From positions 2,482,501 through 2,546,500 of the forward strand of contig NZ_CP038267.1 in the NCBI RefSeq assembly GCF_004564375.1: a stretch of DNA of 64,000 bases, written 5' to 3'. The translations under genes were made by a program, and so were the position numbers. The notes below the pieces were generated by a model. The model had not been told where the DNA came from, ran no database searches, and saw only the letters and a list, made by a program, of their open reading frames with translations. Positions within the stretch are counted from its first letter, which is position 1; every line of letters begins with the position of its first letter. Positions 54,401-63,676 of this stretch are shown here, piece by piece. Source of the stretch: Nocardioides euryhalodurans. Lineage in GTDB: Bacteria > Actinomycetota > Actinomycetes > Propionibacteriales > Nocardioidaceae.

Positions 54401-55542
54401 GCGGGCACCCGCCGCGGCAGGGTCGCGCTGACGGCCCAGCCGCGACCGGGGCAGGCACCTGCCTGGCAGGAGCCACCCAGGAGCACCGCACGTTCGACCA
54501 TCCCGGTGAGCCCGAAGCCCGCGTCGGGGGCGGGGTCCGCCGGGGCCGGGTCGCCGTCGTCGCGCACGACGAGGCTGACCGTCGACTGGTCGCCGGCGAC
54601 GCGTACGTCGACCAGGGTGGCGTTCCGCGCGTGCCGCAGGGCGTTGGTGACCGCCTCCTGCGCGATCCGGAAGACGGCGGCGTCGACCGCCGCGGGGAGG
54701 GCGGCGACGTCCCCCGAGACCGTGACCTCGACCCGAGGGCCGGCGGGGGAGGTGCCGGAGAGCCGCTCGAGGTCGGCCACCCCGGGCTGCGGGGCGTAGT
54801 CGACCGGGGCCTCGTTGCGCAGCACGCGCACCATGGCGCGCATCTCCGCGAGCGTGCGCGACGCCTCCACCTCGATCACCTCCAGGGCCTCGAGCGGCGC
54901 GGAGGGACTCGTCGCCGCGAGGGCGCGCCCGGCCTGGGCCTGGACGGCGATGGCCGAGACGTGGTGGGCCACCGTGTCGTGCAGCTCACGCGCCAGCAGC
55001 ACCCGCTCCTCCGACTTCACCTGCTCCAGCGTCCGCTCCCGGGCGTCCTGCTGGGTCCGCACGGCCCAGCCCAGCGCGAGGGCGGACACCAGCACACCGA
55101 CGCCGCCGATGGCCGGGGCCACCCCGGGCCAGCTGCCGACGAGCGCGAGGGTCGCCGGCACCAGGATGATCGCCAGGCCCGTGACTGCCTCTCGTCCGGA
55201 GCCCCACCGGAAGAGGGCGTAGGGCAGCACCAGGACGTAGAGCATCGTGTAGACGTCGAGGACCGGGGCGTCGGCCACGACCAGGACGAGGTCCACGACC
55301 GCGATCGCGCCGAAGGTGGTCACGACCACGGCCAGAGGATGGGTACGCCGCCACAGCAGCAGCGGCGCCAGTGCGACGGTCAGCACCACCGACAGCACCG
55401 GGAGCGGCAGGTCCTCGCGCAGGACACCCTCCAGCACCGCGAAGACGGCCACGGCCGCGAGCAGCGCCCAGTCGCGCCGCACGCGCACCGGCGGGGCGGA
55501 GGGCCGAGGCTCCTCCAGCAGGGCCCGCAGCGGATTGCTCAC
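54397..55542 (-). CDS. Two-component sensor histidine kinase (HisKA_3)
   Basis: 381 residues. Several membrane helices fill residues 26-165; the dimerisation motif is LARELHDTVAHHVSAIAVQA with phosphoacceptor His188; the HATPase domain has AQEAVTNALRHARN and GFGLTGMVERA. Sensing is likely in the membrane, as there is no large external domain. Partner of the overlapping response regulator; 131 bp separate its start from the ABC gene. Confidence 0.93.
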   Translation of the reverse strand: MSNPLRALLEEPRPSAPPVRVRRDWALLAAVAVFAVLEGVLREDLPLPVLSVVLTVALAPLLLWRRTHPLAVVVTTFGAIAVVDLVLVVADAPVLDVYTMLYVLVLPYALFRWGSGREAVTGLAIILVPATLALVGSWPGVAPAIGGVGVLVSALALGWAVRTQQDARERTLEQVKSEERVLLARELHDTVAHHVSAIAVQAQAGRALAATSPSAPLEALEVIEVEASRTLAEMRAMVRVLRNEAPVDYAPQPGVADLERLSGTSPAGPRVEVTVSGDVAALPAAVDAAVFRIAQEAVTNALRHARNATLVDVRVAGDQSTVSLVVRDDGDPAPADPAPDAGFGLTGMVERAVLLGGSCQAGACPGRGWAVSATLPRRVPA

Positions 55543-55673
55543 CCACTCAGCCTAGGGATCGAGCGCCGCCGGGGGACCAGCCGAAAGTCTGACCCGCCCA
55601 CCGGCCGAAGGCACGACCGGCTCGGAGCCTCACGACCGATGCCCCGCGGGCTCGAACCGGCGAGCGTCGTCCC

Positions 55674-56573
55674 ATGATCACTGTCGAGTCCCTGACCCGG
55701 AGGTACGCCGGCTTCACCGCCGTCGACGACATCTCCTTCACTGCCCAGCCCGGCCGCGTGACCGGCTTCCTCGGTCCGAACGGTGCCGGCAAGTCCACCA
55801 CGATGCGCGTCATGGTGGGTCTGACCGCCCCGACGTCCGGCACGGCCACCATCGACGGCGTCCGCTTCGCCGACCTCCCCAACCCCGGCCTCGAGGTCGG
55901 CGTCCTCCTGGACGCCTCGGCCCAGCACGCCGGCCGCACCGGACGCGAGGTCCTGACCACCGCCTCCGACACCATGGGCCTGCCCCGCACCCGGGTCGAC
56001 GAGATGCTCGAGCTGGTGAGCCTCACCCCCGTCGAGGCCAGGCGCCGGGTGCGCCACTACTCCCTCGGGATGCGTCAGCGCCTCGGCATCGCCACCGCGC
56101 TGCTCGGCGACCCGCGGGCGCTGATCCTCGACGAGCCCGCCAACGGGCTCGACCCCGCGGGGATCCGGTGGATGCGCGACCTGCTGACGGGCTTCGCCGG
56201 GCAGGGCGGCACGGTGCTGCTGTCCTCGCACCTGCTGCACGAGATCGAGGCCATCGCCGACGACCTGGTCGTGATCGGCCGCGGCAGGATCGTCGCGTCC
56301 GGCACCAAGGAGGAGCTGCTCGCGGCCTCCGGGACGCTGGCCCGCGCGACGTCACCGCGCGACCTCGCCCACGCGCTCGAGCAGGCCGGATTCCCCAGCA
56401 CGCTCGCCGGCGACGGCTCGGTCCGCACGGATGCCGAACCCGCCCGGGTCGGGGCCGCGGCCCTGGCCGCCGGCATCGCCCTCACCGAGCTCCGGTCCGC
56501 CGACGGCGCCGGGCTCGAGGACATGTTCCTGTCGCTCACCGCCGACACCCAGCGCGAAGGAGCTGCGGCATGA
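55674..56573 (+). CDS. ABC transporter ATP-binding protein
   Basis: 299 residues. Walker A GPNGAGKSTT, signature YSLGMRQRLGIA, Walker B ALILDEPANGLDP and H-loop LSSHLLHE. Drug/bacitracin-export type (DrrA/BcrA-like) with the added C-terminal region. Partner is the permease that overlaps it by 4 nt. The adjacent two-component genes suggest inducible efflux or envelope-stress defence. Confidence 0.94.
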   Translation: MITVESLTRRYAGFTAVDDISFTAQPGRVTGFLGPNGAGKSTTMRVMVGLTAPTSGTATIDGVRFADLPNPGLEVGVLLDASAQHAGRTGREVLTTASDTMGLPRTRVDEMLELVSLTPVEARRRVRHYSLGMRQRLGIATALLGDPRALILDEPANGLDPAGIRWMRDLLTGFAGQGGTVLLSSHLLHEIEAIADDLVVIGRGRIVASGTKEELLAASGTLARATSPRDLAHALEQAGFPSTLAGDGSVRTDAEPARVGAAALAAGIALTELRSADGAGLEDMFLSLTADTQREGAAA

Positions 56574-57385
56574 CCGCCACGATCGGCCACTCGGCCTCCA
56601 CCACGCAGACCGCACCGGTCCGGCGTTCCGCCCGCCCCATCCCGACCACGCGGCTCGTCCGCGTGGAGCTGCGCAAGATGTTCAACACCCGCTCGGGATT
56701 CTGGTTGCTCGTCAGCATCGGCCTCCTGTCGCCCATCTCGGCGGGGTCGGTCCTCGTCTTCGCTCCCGACAGCGACGTCACCTACGAGAGCTTCACGAGG
56801 GCGAGCGGGTTCCCGATGTCGGTGATCCTGCCGATGATCGCGATCCTGGCCGTCACGAGTGAGTGGAGCCAGCGCAGCGGTCTCACGACGTTCACGCTGG
56901 TGCCGAGCCGCGGACGGGTGATCGGCGCCAAGGCGTTCGCGACCCTCCTGGTGGGCGTCGGCTCGGTGGCCGTCGCCTTCGCGGTGGGCGCGCTCGGCAA
57001 CGTGGCCGGCTCCGCGCTCGCCGGCCTCGACGCCGTGTGGAACATCTCGTGGGTCATGGCGTCCCAGATGGTGCTCTTCAACCTGATCGGCATGGCCGTC
57101 GGCTTCACCCTCGGCGTCGTGCTGCGCAACTCCGCGGCCGCGATCGTGGCCTACTTCGTCGTCTCCCTGGTCATGCCGGGGATCCTCGTCCTGCTGGCCC
57201 AGGTGCGCTCCTGGTTCGAGGAGCTGCAGCCGTGGATCGACTGGAACTACACGCAGGTGGAGCTCCTCGAGGGCGCGACGAACACGGGCGAGGAGTGGGC
57301 GATGCTCGGCTCGACCACGCTGATCTGGATCGTCATCCCCCTCGTCGTCGGGCTGCTCTCCCTGCGCCGCTCCGAGGTCACCTGA
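56570..57385 (+). CDS. ABC transporter permease
   Basis: 271 residues from an ATG overlapping the ATPase stop (ATGA). After a 35-residue soluble head with VRVELRKMFNTRSGFWLLVSIG, about six membrane helices follow (SVILPMIAILAVTSE, FATLLVGVGSVAVAFAVGAL, MVLFNLIGMAVGFTLGVVL). ABC-2 type permease fold. Substrate not evident. Confidence 0.88.
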   Translation: MTATIGHSASTTQTAPVRRSARPIPTTRLVRVELRKMFNTRSGFWLLVSIGLLSPISAGSVLVFAPDSDVTYESFTRASGFPMSVILPMIAILAVTSEWSQRSGLTTFTLVPSRGRVIGAKAFATLLVGVGSVAVAFAVGALGNVAGSALAGLDAVWNISWVMASQMVLFNLIGMAVGFTLGVVLRNSAAAIVAYFVVSLVMPGILVLLAQVRSWFEELQPWIDWNYTQVELLEGATNTGEEWAMLGSTTLIWIVIPLVVGLLSLRRSEVT

Positions 57386-57431
57386 GGGCACGCACACGAC
57401 CGGCAGCCTGGTTTCTCGCTACCGTGCAGGG

Positions 57432-58274
57432 ATGGCGGCGGGCACGGTGGTGGTGACCGGCGCGTCGACGGGGATCGGGGCGGCGACGTGCCGCCGCCTG
57501 GCGGGCCTGGGCTTCGACGTGCTGGCCGGCGTACGTCGTGACGAGGACGCCGAGCTGGTGGAGTCGTGGTCGGGGCGGATCCGCGCCGTGCGGCTCGACG
57601 TCACCGACCCACGGGACGTCGCGGCGCTGGCCGAGGGCGTGGCCTCGGCGCCCGTTCCGCTCGCGGCCCTGGTCAACAACGCCGGGACCGCGGTGGTCGG
57701 CCCGGTCGAGGCGCTGACGGTCGAGGACTGGCGCGAGCAGCTCGAGGTCAACGTGCTCGGCCAGGTGGCGGTCACCCGCGCACTGCTGCCCCTCCTGATC
57801 GAGCGCCGTGGCCGGGTCGTGATGATGAGCTCCGTCGCGGGGCGGGTGGCCGGACCGCTGTTCGGGCCCTACGCGGCCTCGAAGTTCGCCATCGAGGCGC
57901 TGACCGACGTGCTGCGACAGGAGGTGGCGCCCCATGGGGTGTCGGTCGTGGCCGTGGAGCCCGGTGCGATCGCCACCCCGATCTGGGAGCGCGGGCGCGT
58001 CGCCGGTGATCGCCGCTGGGACGGCGTGGACCCTGCAGTGGAGAAGCGGTACGCCCGCCTCGTCGAGGCGGTGCGCAGGCTCGCCGACCAGGCTGCACGG
58101 GAGGGCCTGCCGCCGGAGGCGGTCGCCGAGGTGGTCGGGCGCGCGCTGACCGCGCCGCGCCCGCGGACGAGGTACCTCGTCGGCAAGGACGCCGTCGCCC
58201 AGGCGTGGCTCGGCCGGGTGCTCCCCGACCGGGCGCTGGACGCTCTGGTCCGGCGCTCCCTGCTGGGCGGATGA
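57432..58274 (+). CDS. SDR family oxidoreductase
   Basis: 280 residues. Cofactor motif TGASTGIGAATCRRL, NNAG (LVNNAGTAVVGPVEAL), catalytic Ser and YxxxK in YAASKFAIEALT. Classical short-chain dehydrogenase. The C-terminal half resembles retinol-dehydrogenase-like SDRs. Substrate unknown. It is followed after 7 bp by the kinase/oxidoreductase fusion gene. Confidence 0.92.
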   Translation: MAAGTVVVTGASTGIGAATCRRLAGLGFDVLAGVRRDEDAELVESWSGRIRAVRLDVTDPRDVAALAEGVASAPVPLAALVNNAGTAVVGPVEALTVEDWREQLEVNVLGQVAVTRALLPLLIERRGRVVMMSSVAGRVAGPLFGPYAASKFAIEALTDVLRQEVAPHGVSVVAVEPGAIATPIWERGRVAGDRRWDGVDPAVEKRYARLVEAVRRLADQAAREGLPPEAVAEVVGRALTAPRPRTRYLVGKDAVAQAWLGRVLPDRALDALVRRSLLGG

Positions 58275-58281
58275 GCCCGCG

Positions 58282-59742
58282 GTGACCGTGCGGCTCCCCG
58301 ACCCGGCCCTCGTGGTGCTGGTCGGTGCGTCGGGGGCCGGCAAGTCGACCTGGGCGCAGCAGCACTACCGGGCCGAGGAGGTCGTGTCGTCCGACGGGCT
58401 GCGCGGGGTGGTGGGCAGCGGGCCGTACGACCTCGACGCCTCGGCCGACGCCTTCACCCTGCTCGACACGATCGTCGCGGCCCGGCTCGGCCGCGGCCTG
58501 ACGACCGTCGTCGACACCCTCGGCCTGGACGCCGAGCGCCGGCGCGCCTGGCGGGCAGCGGCACGGGCCGCCGGCCTGCCGGCCGTGGCGGTGCTGGTCG
58601 CGACCGAGGCGGCCGAGTGCCGGCGGCGCAACGCCGCGCGCGACCGGCCCGTCCCCGCCCCGGCCCTGACCGCCCAGCTCGGCAAGGTCCGCGAGGTGGG
58701 TCACGAGCTCGGCGTCGAGGGCTGGGACCTCGTGGTGCCGGTCGCGGACACCACGGCGCCCCCACCGGCGACGCCGGCCCCGTCCCCGGTCCCCAGGGCC
58801 GACCGGACCAGCAGCCTCGGGCTACGGACGGTGCTCCAGGTCTCCCGGTTCCCCTGGGGCGATGATCCGCTGGCCTGGCTGGGCGGGGTCGCCCGCGCCG
58901 CGGACGAGGCGGGCTTCGCCGGACTGGCCCTGATGGACCACCTGATCCAGATCCCCCAGGTCGGCCGCGCGTGGGAACCGATCCCCGAGCCCTGGGTCAC
59001 CCTCGGGGCCCTCTCCGGGCTCGGCACCGGACTCGAGCTGGGCACCCTGTGCACCCCGGTCACCTTCCGCCCCGCCGGGGTGACCGCCAAGGCGGCCGCG
59101 ACGCTCTCCGCCCTGACCGGCGGCCGGGCGTTCGTGGGCATCGGGGCCGGGTGGTGGGAGCGCGAGCACGCGGCCTACGGGCTGCCGTTCCCGACCGCGA
59201 AGGAGCGGCTCGACGAGCTCGAGCGCGCGATCGTCACCATGCGGGCGTTGTGGGCCAAGGGCACCAAGGCGTACGACGGCGACGGGGTCGTGCTGCCGGA
59301 GACCACCGGCTATCCGCGGCCGGCCGGCCCGGTCGCCGTCGTCGTCGGGGGCAGCGGCGAGCGCCGGACCCTGCGGATCGCGGCGCGGCTGGGCGACGCG
59401 TGCAACCTGCGCACCGGCGAGGCCGAGGTGGTGCGCCACAAGGTCGGGGTGCTGCACGAGCACTGCGCCGCGGTCGGTCGCGACCCGGCGGAGGTCGCCG
59501 TCACGGTGCTCGACCTCCCGGTCGTCGGGCGCGACCGCGACGACGTGTGGCGCCGGGTCGAGCGGCATCGCGGCCGCACCGCGGCGCCGGCGTACGCCGC
59601 CCGCACCCACGCCGGCACCGTCGCCGACCACCGCGACCGCTGGGCCGCCCTCGCCGGCGAGGGTGTCTCCACGGTCTTCCTCGCCACCCGCGACCTCGAC
59701 GGCCCCGACGACGTGCTCGCCCTCGCCGGGCTCAACGCCTGA
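58282..59742 (+). CDS. Fusion: P-loop kinase (Zeta/PNK-like) plus F420-dependent LLM-class oxidoreductase
   Basis: 486 residues. Residues 1-155 are a P-loop phosphotransferase domain: Walker A GASGAGKST (15-23), VSSDGLRGVVG, VVDTLGLDAERRRAW and the RRRNAARDRP lid. A Pro-rich linker (TTAPPPATPAPSPVPRADRT) leads to a luciferase-like TIM barrel from about 178 with VARAADEAGFAGLALMDHL, IGIGAGWWEREHAAYGLPFP and VVVGGSGERRTLRIAA. The LLM part resembles F420-linked oxidoreductases. What the two activities share is unknown. Overlap with the SDR is nil but co-transcription is likely. Confidence 0.85.
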   Translation: MTVRLPDPALVVLVGASGAGKSTWAQQHYRAEEVVSSDGLRGVVGSGPYDLDASADAFTLLDTIVAARLGRGLTTVVDTLGLDAERRRAWRAAARAAGLPAVAVLVATEAAECRRRNAARDRPVPAPALTAQLGKVREVGHELGVEGWDLVVPVADTTAPPPATPAPSPVPRADRTSSLGLRTVLQVSRFPWGDDPLAWLGGVARAADEAGFAGLALMDHLIQIPQVGRAWEPIPEPWVTLGALSGLGTGLELGTLCTPVTFRPAGVTAKAAATLSALTGGRAFVGIGAGWWEREHAAYGLPFPTAKERLDELERAIVTMRALWAKGTKAYDGDGVVLPETTGYPRPAGPVAVVVGGSGERRTLRIAARLGDACNLRTGEAEVVRHKVGVLHEHCAAVGRDPAEVAVTVLDLPVVGRDRDDVWRRVERHRGRTAAPAYAARTHAGTVADHRDRWAALAGEGVSTVFLATRDLDGPDDVLALAGLNA

Positions 59743-59754
59743 CGCCGACCCGAC

Positions 59755-61899
59755 TCACCGCATCCGCACCCGGCAGGTCGCCCGCGCCACCACGTCGGGG
59801 TCGCTCTCGGAGCGGGCGGTGAGCCGCACCCGGCCCGGCTCCGCCCGCGCGAAGTCGTTGCGCGCGTACACCGTGACCCTCGTCGTCGAGCCGAACGCGG
59901 TCGTCGCGAGCTGCTGCGGGAGGTGGGCGCTCCAGCCGGCGCCACGCACCCGGGCGGAGAGCCGGTAGATGTCGTTGCGGACGTACGGCGCGACACCCTC
60001 GGGGTGCTCGCCCACGATCCTCCGCGACCGCCCGGTGTTGGTCAGCGGGAGTCGGCACGTCGCCAGGCCACGCCGGTCCGCGACCGCGCTGCCCGAGCGC
60101 AGGCCGACACCCCGCGTCTGCGGCCCCGAGCCGTCGAGGGAGCGGATGCCGAGCAGGTAGCTCAGCTGCCCCCGGCGGTCGCGGTCCTTCTCCAGGACGT
60201 AGAAGTGCAACCGGTTCGCCTCGTCGACGTACTCGAACTCGCTGCCAGACTCGGTGCCGGCGTGCAGCAGGGCGTCGGAGAGCTGGCGGTAGTCACCGAT
60301 CGTGATCGGCACCTCCGTGCCGTCGGGCCGCACGAAGTCGGTCATGCCGATGTCCTGCGGGTTGGCGTCGACGACCCACGCGAAGGGCGACCGGTCGAGG
60401 TCCTTGGTCTTCGCGATGAGCGTGCCGGAGTCGGGGGTGAAGGAGTCGGTGCCCATCCGGTCCACGACCTCCAGCGTGTAGTTGTCGTAGCCACCGCCGT
60501 CGCACATCGGGTCGGTGGCCGGGTCGCACGGGCCGCTGAGGTCACCCGGGCCACCGAGGTCGAGGTTGATGCCGGAGAGTCCCCGCCGCTGCGGAACCAC
60601 GGCGCGGGCCGTCACCCGTGCGACGACGAGGCCGGAGTCGTCGAGCGCCCCGCGGCCGAGCCGCAGGACGTGGCGCTCGCTGACCATCTCGAGCTTCATC
60701 TTGTTGCGCAGCATGTGCTGGGCGCCCATCGAGCCGCCGCCGGTGGCGGGGATGGTCCACCGGCTGTGCGGACCGCCCGGCCCGTTGAACGAGCCACGGC
60801 TGAGCATCTCCCAGACACCGGTGTAGGTCCGGCGGGGCGGGTTGCCGAACGGGTTGTTGTAGTTGTCCCCGATCCCCAGCACGTGGCTGAGCTCGTGGGC
60901 GTACACACCCATGCCGGAGCTCTCCGCCTGGGTGGTGGAGCCACCGCCGGCGTTGGGCCACAGCGTCGAGCCCGACGCCCACGAGGTCCAGTCGACGTAG
61001 CGGGTCTCGGACCAGTTGGGCAGCGACTCGTCGGGAGGGCCGAACGGGTCGGTGACCTGCTCCCGCTCCTCCCACTTCATCGGCCCGAACTCCTGCCACG
61101 TGGAGGACTCGTCCTGACCGGCGCTGAGGATGTAGACGAAGTCGAAGTCGTCGCGGACGTCGGTGCCCTCGGCCGCCTGCCACGCCGCGAACGCGTCGGC
61201 ACGCAGGTCCTTGTCGCAGGAGTCACCGGTGGGGCAGGACCCCTCGCCCTGGAACTCCATCGCGTACTCGTGGGACTTGCCCGGCATCTCGTAGGCGCCG
61301 AACTCGGTGAGCTCCACGCCGTAGCGGCCCCCGGAGTCCTCCATCCAGTACTCGTGGATCGTGTGACCGCGGTTGAGCTGGTTGGGCGTGTTGAGGAAGT
61401 CGCGGTAGAAGGCGGGTACGTCCTCGCGGGGGATCGAGCTCGCCTCGGTGCTGGGGTTGCCGAAGACCGTGGAGTTGGCCGGCTCGGAGACGGCGAACGA
61501 CTTGTTGGGGTAGTCGACGACGACCAGGGCGCCGCGGAACGTCCGCTCCGATCCCGATTGCTCGGGGTCGGCCCAGTCGGTCCCGGGGATGGGGGTGTAG
61601 TCCGACCAGGTCATGTGGTCGGGGTTCTCCCACTCCTGCGGGTCGACGGGGGCGGGGAAGCCGGGCTTCCCGACGCCACCACGCGCCCGGACCCGGGACA
61701 GCTCGGCGTCGCTCTGCTGCTCCTGCCACGGCTGGACCTGCGGCCAGTGGTCGTACCGCCAGTGGTTGAAGGGCTGCTGCGTGCCCGGCTCGTCGGGTCT
61801 CTCGGCAGCATCCGGGGCCGGGGCCCCGAGGGCGGCGGACGCGGTGAGCGCGATCGCCACGAGAGCGCAACCTGACACAGTGACAGCCCGAGATGTCAT
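59755..61899 (-). CDS. Secreted M6-type zinc metalloprotease
   Basis: About 714 residues from the ATG at 61899 (a GTG three codons earlier is possible). A signal peptide (SGCALVAIALTASAALGAPAP) is followed by an immune-inhibitor-A-like catalytic domain with HELSH at about 335-339 (HELSHVLGIGDNY, Glu336 general base). The C-terminal 120 residues are a beta-rich, Arg-rich domain. Probably exported and acting on host or environmental proteins. Convergent with the fusion gene, 12 bp apart. Confidence 0.82.
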   Translation of the reverse strand: MTSRAVTVSGCALVAIALTASAALGAPAPDAAERPDEPGTQQPFNHWRYDHWPQVQPWQEQQSDAELSRVRARGGVGKPGFPAPVDPQEWENPDHMTWSDYTPIPGTDWADPEQSGSERTFRGALVVVDYPNKSFAVSEPANSTVFGNPSTEASSIPREDVPAFYRDFLNTPNQLNRGHTIHEYWMEDSGGRYGVELTEFGAYEMPGKSHEYAMEFQGEGSCPTGDSCDKDLRADAFAAWQAAEGTDVRDDFDFVYILSAGQDESSTWQEFGPMKWEEREQVTDPFGPPDESLPNWSETRYVDWTSWASGSTLWPNAGGGSTTQAESSGMGVYAHELSHVLGIGDNYNNPFGNPPRRTYTGVWEMLSRGSFNGPGGPHSRWTIPATGGGSMGAQHMLRNKMKLEMVSERHVLRLGRGALDDSGLVVARVTARAVVPQRRGLSGINLDLGGPGDLSGPCDPATDPMCDGGGYDNYTLEVVDRMGTDSFTPDSGTLIAKTKDLDRSPFAWVVDANPQDIGMTDFVRPDGTEVPITIGDYRQLSDALLHAGTESGSEFEYVDEANRLHFYVLEKDRDRRGQLSYLLGIRSLDGSGPQTRGVGLRSGSAVADRRGLATCRLPLTNTGRSRRIVGEHPEGVAPYVRNDIYRLSARVRGAGWSAHLPQQLATTAFGSTTRVTVYARNDFARAEPGRVRLTARSESDPDVVARATCRVRMR

Positions 61900-61979
61900 G
61901 GTGGACACACTAGGCCTGTCGGGGCCCGATGGGACCCCCCCAATTTCTGTCCCGACGGCCCACGAGGGGCGGAGGCGCA

Positions 61980-62363
61980 GTGGCGAGCGACACGGCCGGC
62001 CGGCCGGTGTGGGTGCTCCACGAGCACGACCGGCCCCAGCACCACTTCGACCTGCGGCTCGAGGAGGACGGCGTGCTGCGGTCGTGGGCCGTGCCCCGCG
62101 GCCTGCCGACCCACCACCGCCACGACCGGCTCGCGGTGCCGGTCGACGACCACGAGCTCGAGCACGCGACGTACGAGGACGTCGACAAGCGGATCGCCGA
62201 CACCGGCTGGTGGGAGCTCGAGGACCGCAACGACCGGCGCTCGGTGTTCGTGCTGCACGGCCGGGAGGGATCGCGCCGCTACGCCCTCATCGACACCGGC
62301 GACGACGCCCTGCTCCACCTCGTCAAGGACCAGCCGTCGGAGGCGTCCTCCCTGGGCGACTGA
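61980..62363 (+). CDS. Stand-alone LigD 3'-phosphoesterase domain protein
   Basis: 127 residues from a GTG 5 nt after GGAGG. It matches the phosphoesterase (PE) domain of LigD: VLHEHDRPQHHFDLRLEEDG, GVLRSWAVPRGLP, and SVFVLHGREGSRRYALI. Key His and Asp of the family (HEHD, HHFDLR) are present. It trims 3' ends in non-homologous end joining. No ligase, primase or Ku gene lies within the window. Confidence 0.85.
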   Translation: MASDTAGRPVWVLHEHDRPQHHFDLRLEEDGVLRSWAVPRGLPTHHRHDRLAVPVDDHELEHATYEDVDKRIADTGWWELEDRNDRRSVFVLHGREGSRRYALIDTGDDALLHLVKDQPSEASSLGD

Positions 62364-62480
62364 GGTCCCACCGTCCGGCCGGCCGCGTCCCCGAGGCTGA
62401 CACCGGCCCGGGTCCGTCACGGCCCGGGTTGGGTCGATCGACCAGAATGGGCTCACAGACCGCCACCGACGGGAGTCCTC

Positions 62481-63590
62481 GTGCGGAACCTGACACGTCC
62501 GGGTCGATCAGGGCCGGCCGCCGCGCTGGTGCTGGTGGCGTTGGTGCTGGCCGGCTGCAGCAGCGAGGACGGCGCCGAGGGCGGGACGCCCGCCGAGCCG
62601 TCGGCCGACCGTCCCACCGGCACGAGCGCCCCGGCGGAGCCGGACTCGTCGGACCCGGCCCCGGCCCAGGAGTCCGAGGACGGCGACACGATCGCTCCCG
62701 AGCCGGTCCGCCCGATCTCGGTCCTCGGCCTGGCCGAGCAACGCCACCGCGGCGACCGGCTGCGCCTCGGGGCGGTCCGTGAGCAGACGGCTGCGTACAC
62801 GTCGTACGACATCACCTATCGCAGTCGCAGCAGCCTGCCCGGAGGTGGCGAGGAGAGCTACACGATCAGCGGCGTCCTCAACGTCCCCACCGGGCGCGGG
62901 CCGTTCCCGGCGGTGGTGCTCGCCCACGGCTACATCGACCCCGACGTCTACGTCCGCGGCCAGGGGATGACCCGCGAGCGGGGCTACCTCGCCTCCCGCG
63001 GCTACGTCGCCCTGCACGTCGACTACCGCAACCACGCCGAGTCCGACGACGACCCGGACTACCAGCGGCGGATGCGGCTGGGCTACACCGCCGACGTCAT
63101 CAACGCGGTCAAGGCGCTGCGGGCCTCGCCCGACGTCCCGGTCGACGACGACCGGATGGCGATGTTCGGACGCTCGATGGGGGGCGGGGTCATCCTCAAG
63201 GCGCTCGTCGTGGAGCCCGGGCTCGTGCAGGCCGCCGCGCCCTGGGCGTCGGTCTCCTCGCTGGAGGCCGACAACTACCGGCAGTTCATCGCGGGTGACC
63301 CCTCCGACGCCGCGATGGTCAGCCACGGCACCCCGGCCCAGAACCCGGACTTCTGGCGCGACAACTCCTCGCGCCCCGCCTTCGACCGGATCACCGAGCC
63401 GGTGCTGATGGTGCACGGCCGCTACGACGACACCTGCCCCCCGCCGTGGGCGTCCGCGACCCAGCGAGCGCTGGTGGCGGCGGGCGTCGACTCGCAGCTC
63501 GCCTGGTACGAGGACGGCCACGCCTTCGGTCCGGCCTTCAACGCCGCCATGGACCGGACCATCGCCTTCTTCGACGCCCGGCTCGCCTGA
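62481..63590 (+). CDS. Alpha/beta hydrolase lipoprotein
   Basis: 369 residues with GTG start. The lipobox is in VLVALVLAGCSSEDG, followed by a 60-residue acidic/Pro-Ser linker. The hydrolase core has VVLAHGYIDPDVYV, nucleophile Ser232 in FGRSMGGGVIL and a late VHGRYDDTCPP / EDGHAFGPAF. S9/dienelactone-hydrolase type; probably an external esterase or peptidase. Substrate unknown. Confidence 0.87.
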   Translation: MRNLTRPGRSGPAAALVLVALVLAGCSSEDGAEGGTPAEPSADRPTGTSAPAEPDSSDPAPAQESEDGDTIAPEPVRPISVLGLAEQRHRGDRLRLGAVREQTAAYTSYDITYRSRSSLPGGGEESYTISGVLNVPTGRGPFPAVVLAHGYIDPDVYVRGQGMTRERGYLASRGYVALHVDYRNHAESDDDPDYQRRMRLGYTADVINAVKALRASPDVPVDDDRMAMFGRSMGGGVILKALVVEPGLVQAAAPWASVSSLEADNYRQFIAGDPSDAAMVSHGTPAQNPDFWRDNSSRPAFDRITEPVLMVHGRYDDTCPPPWASATQRALVAAGVDSQLAWYEDGHAFGPAFNAAMDRTIAFFDARLA

Positions 63591-63676
63591 GCTGTTCCCC
63601 ACCACACCGGCGGACTCTCCACGTGGGCCGTTTGAGACGATGAGGGCGCACCGCCGCCCAGCCCCGACGGAGACCC

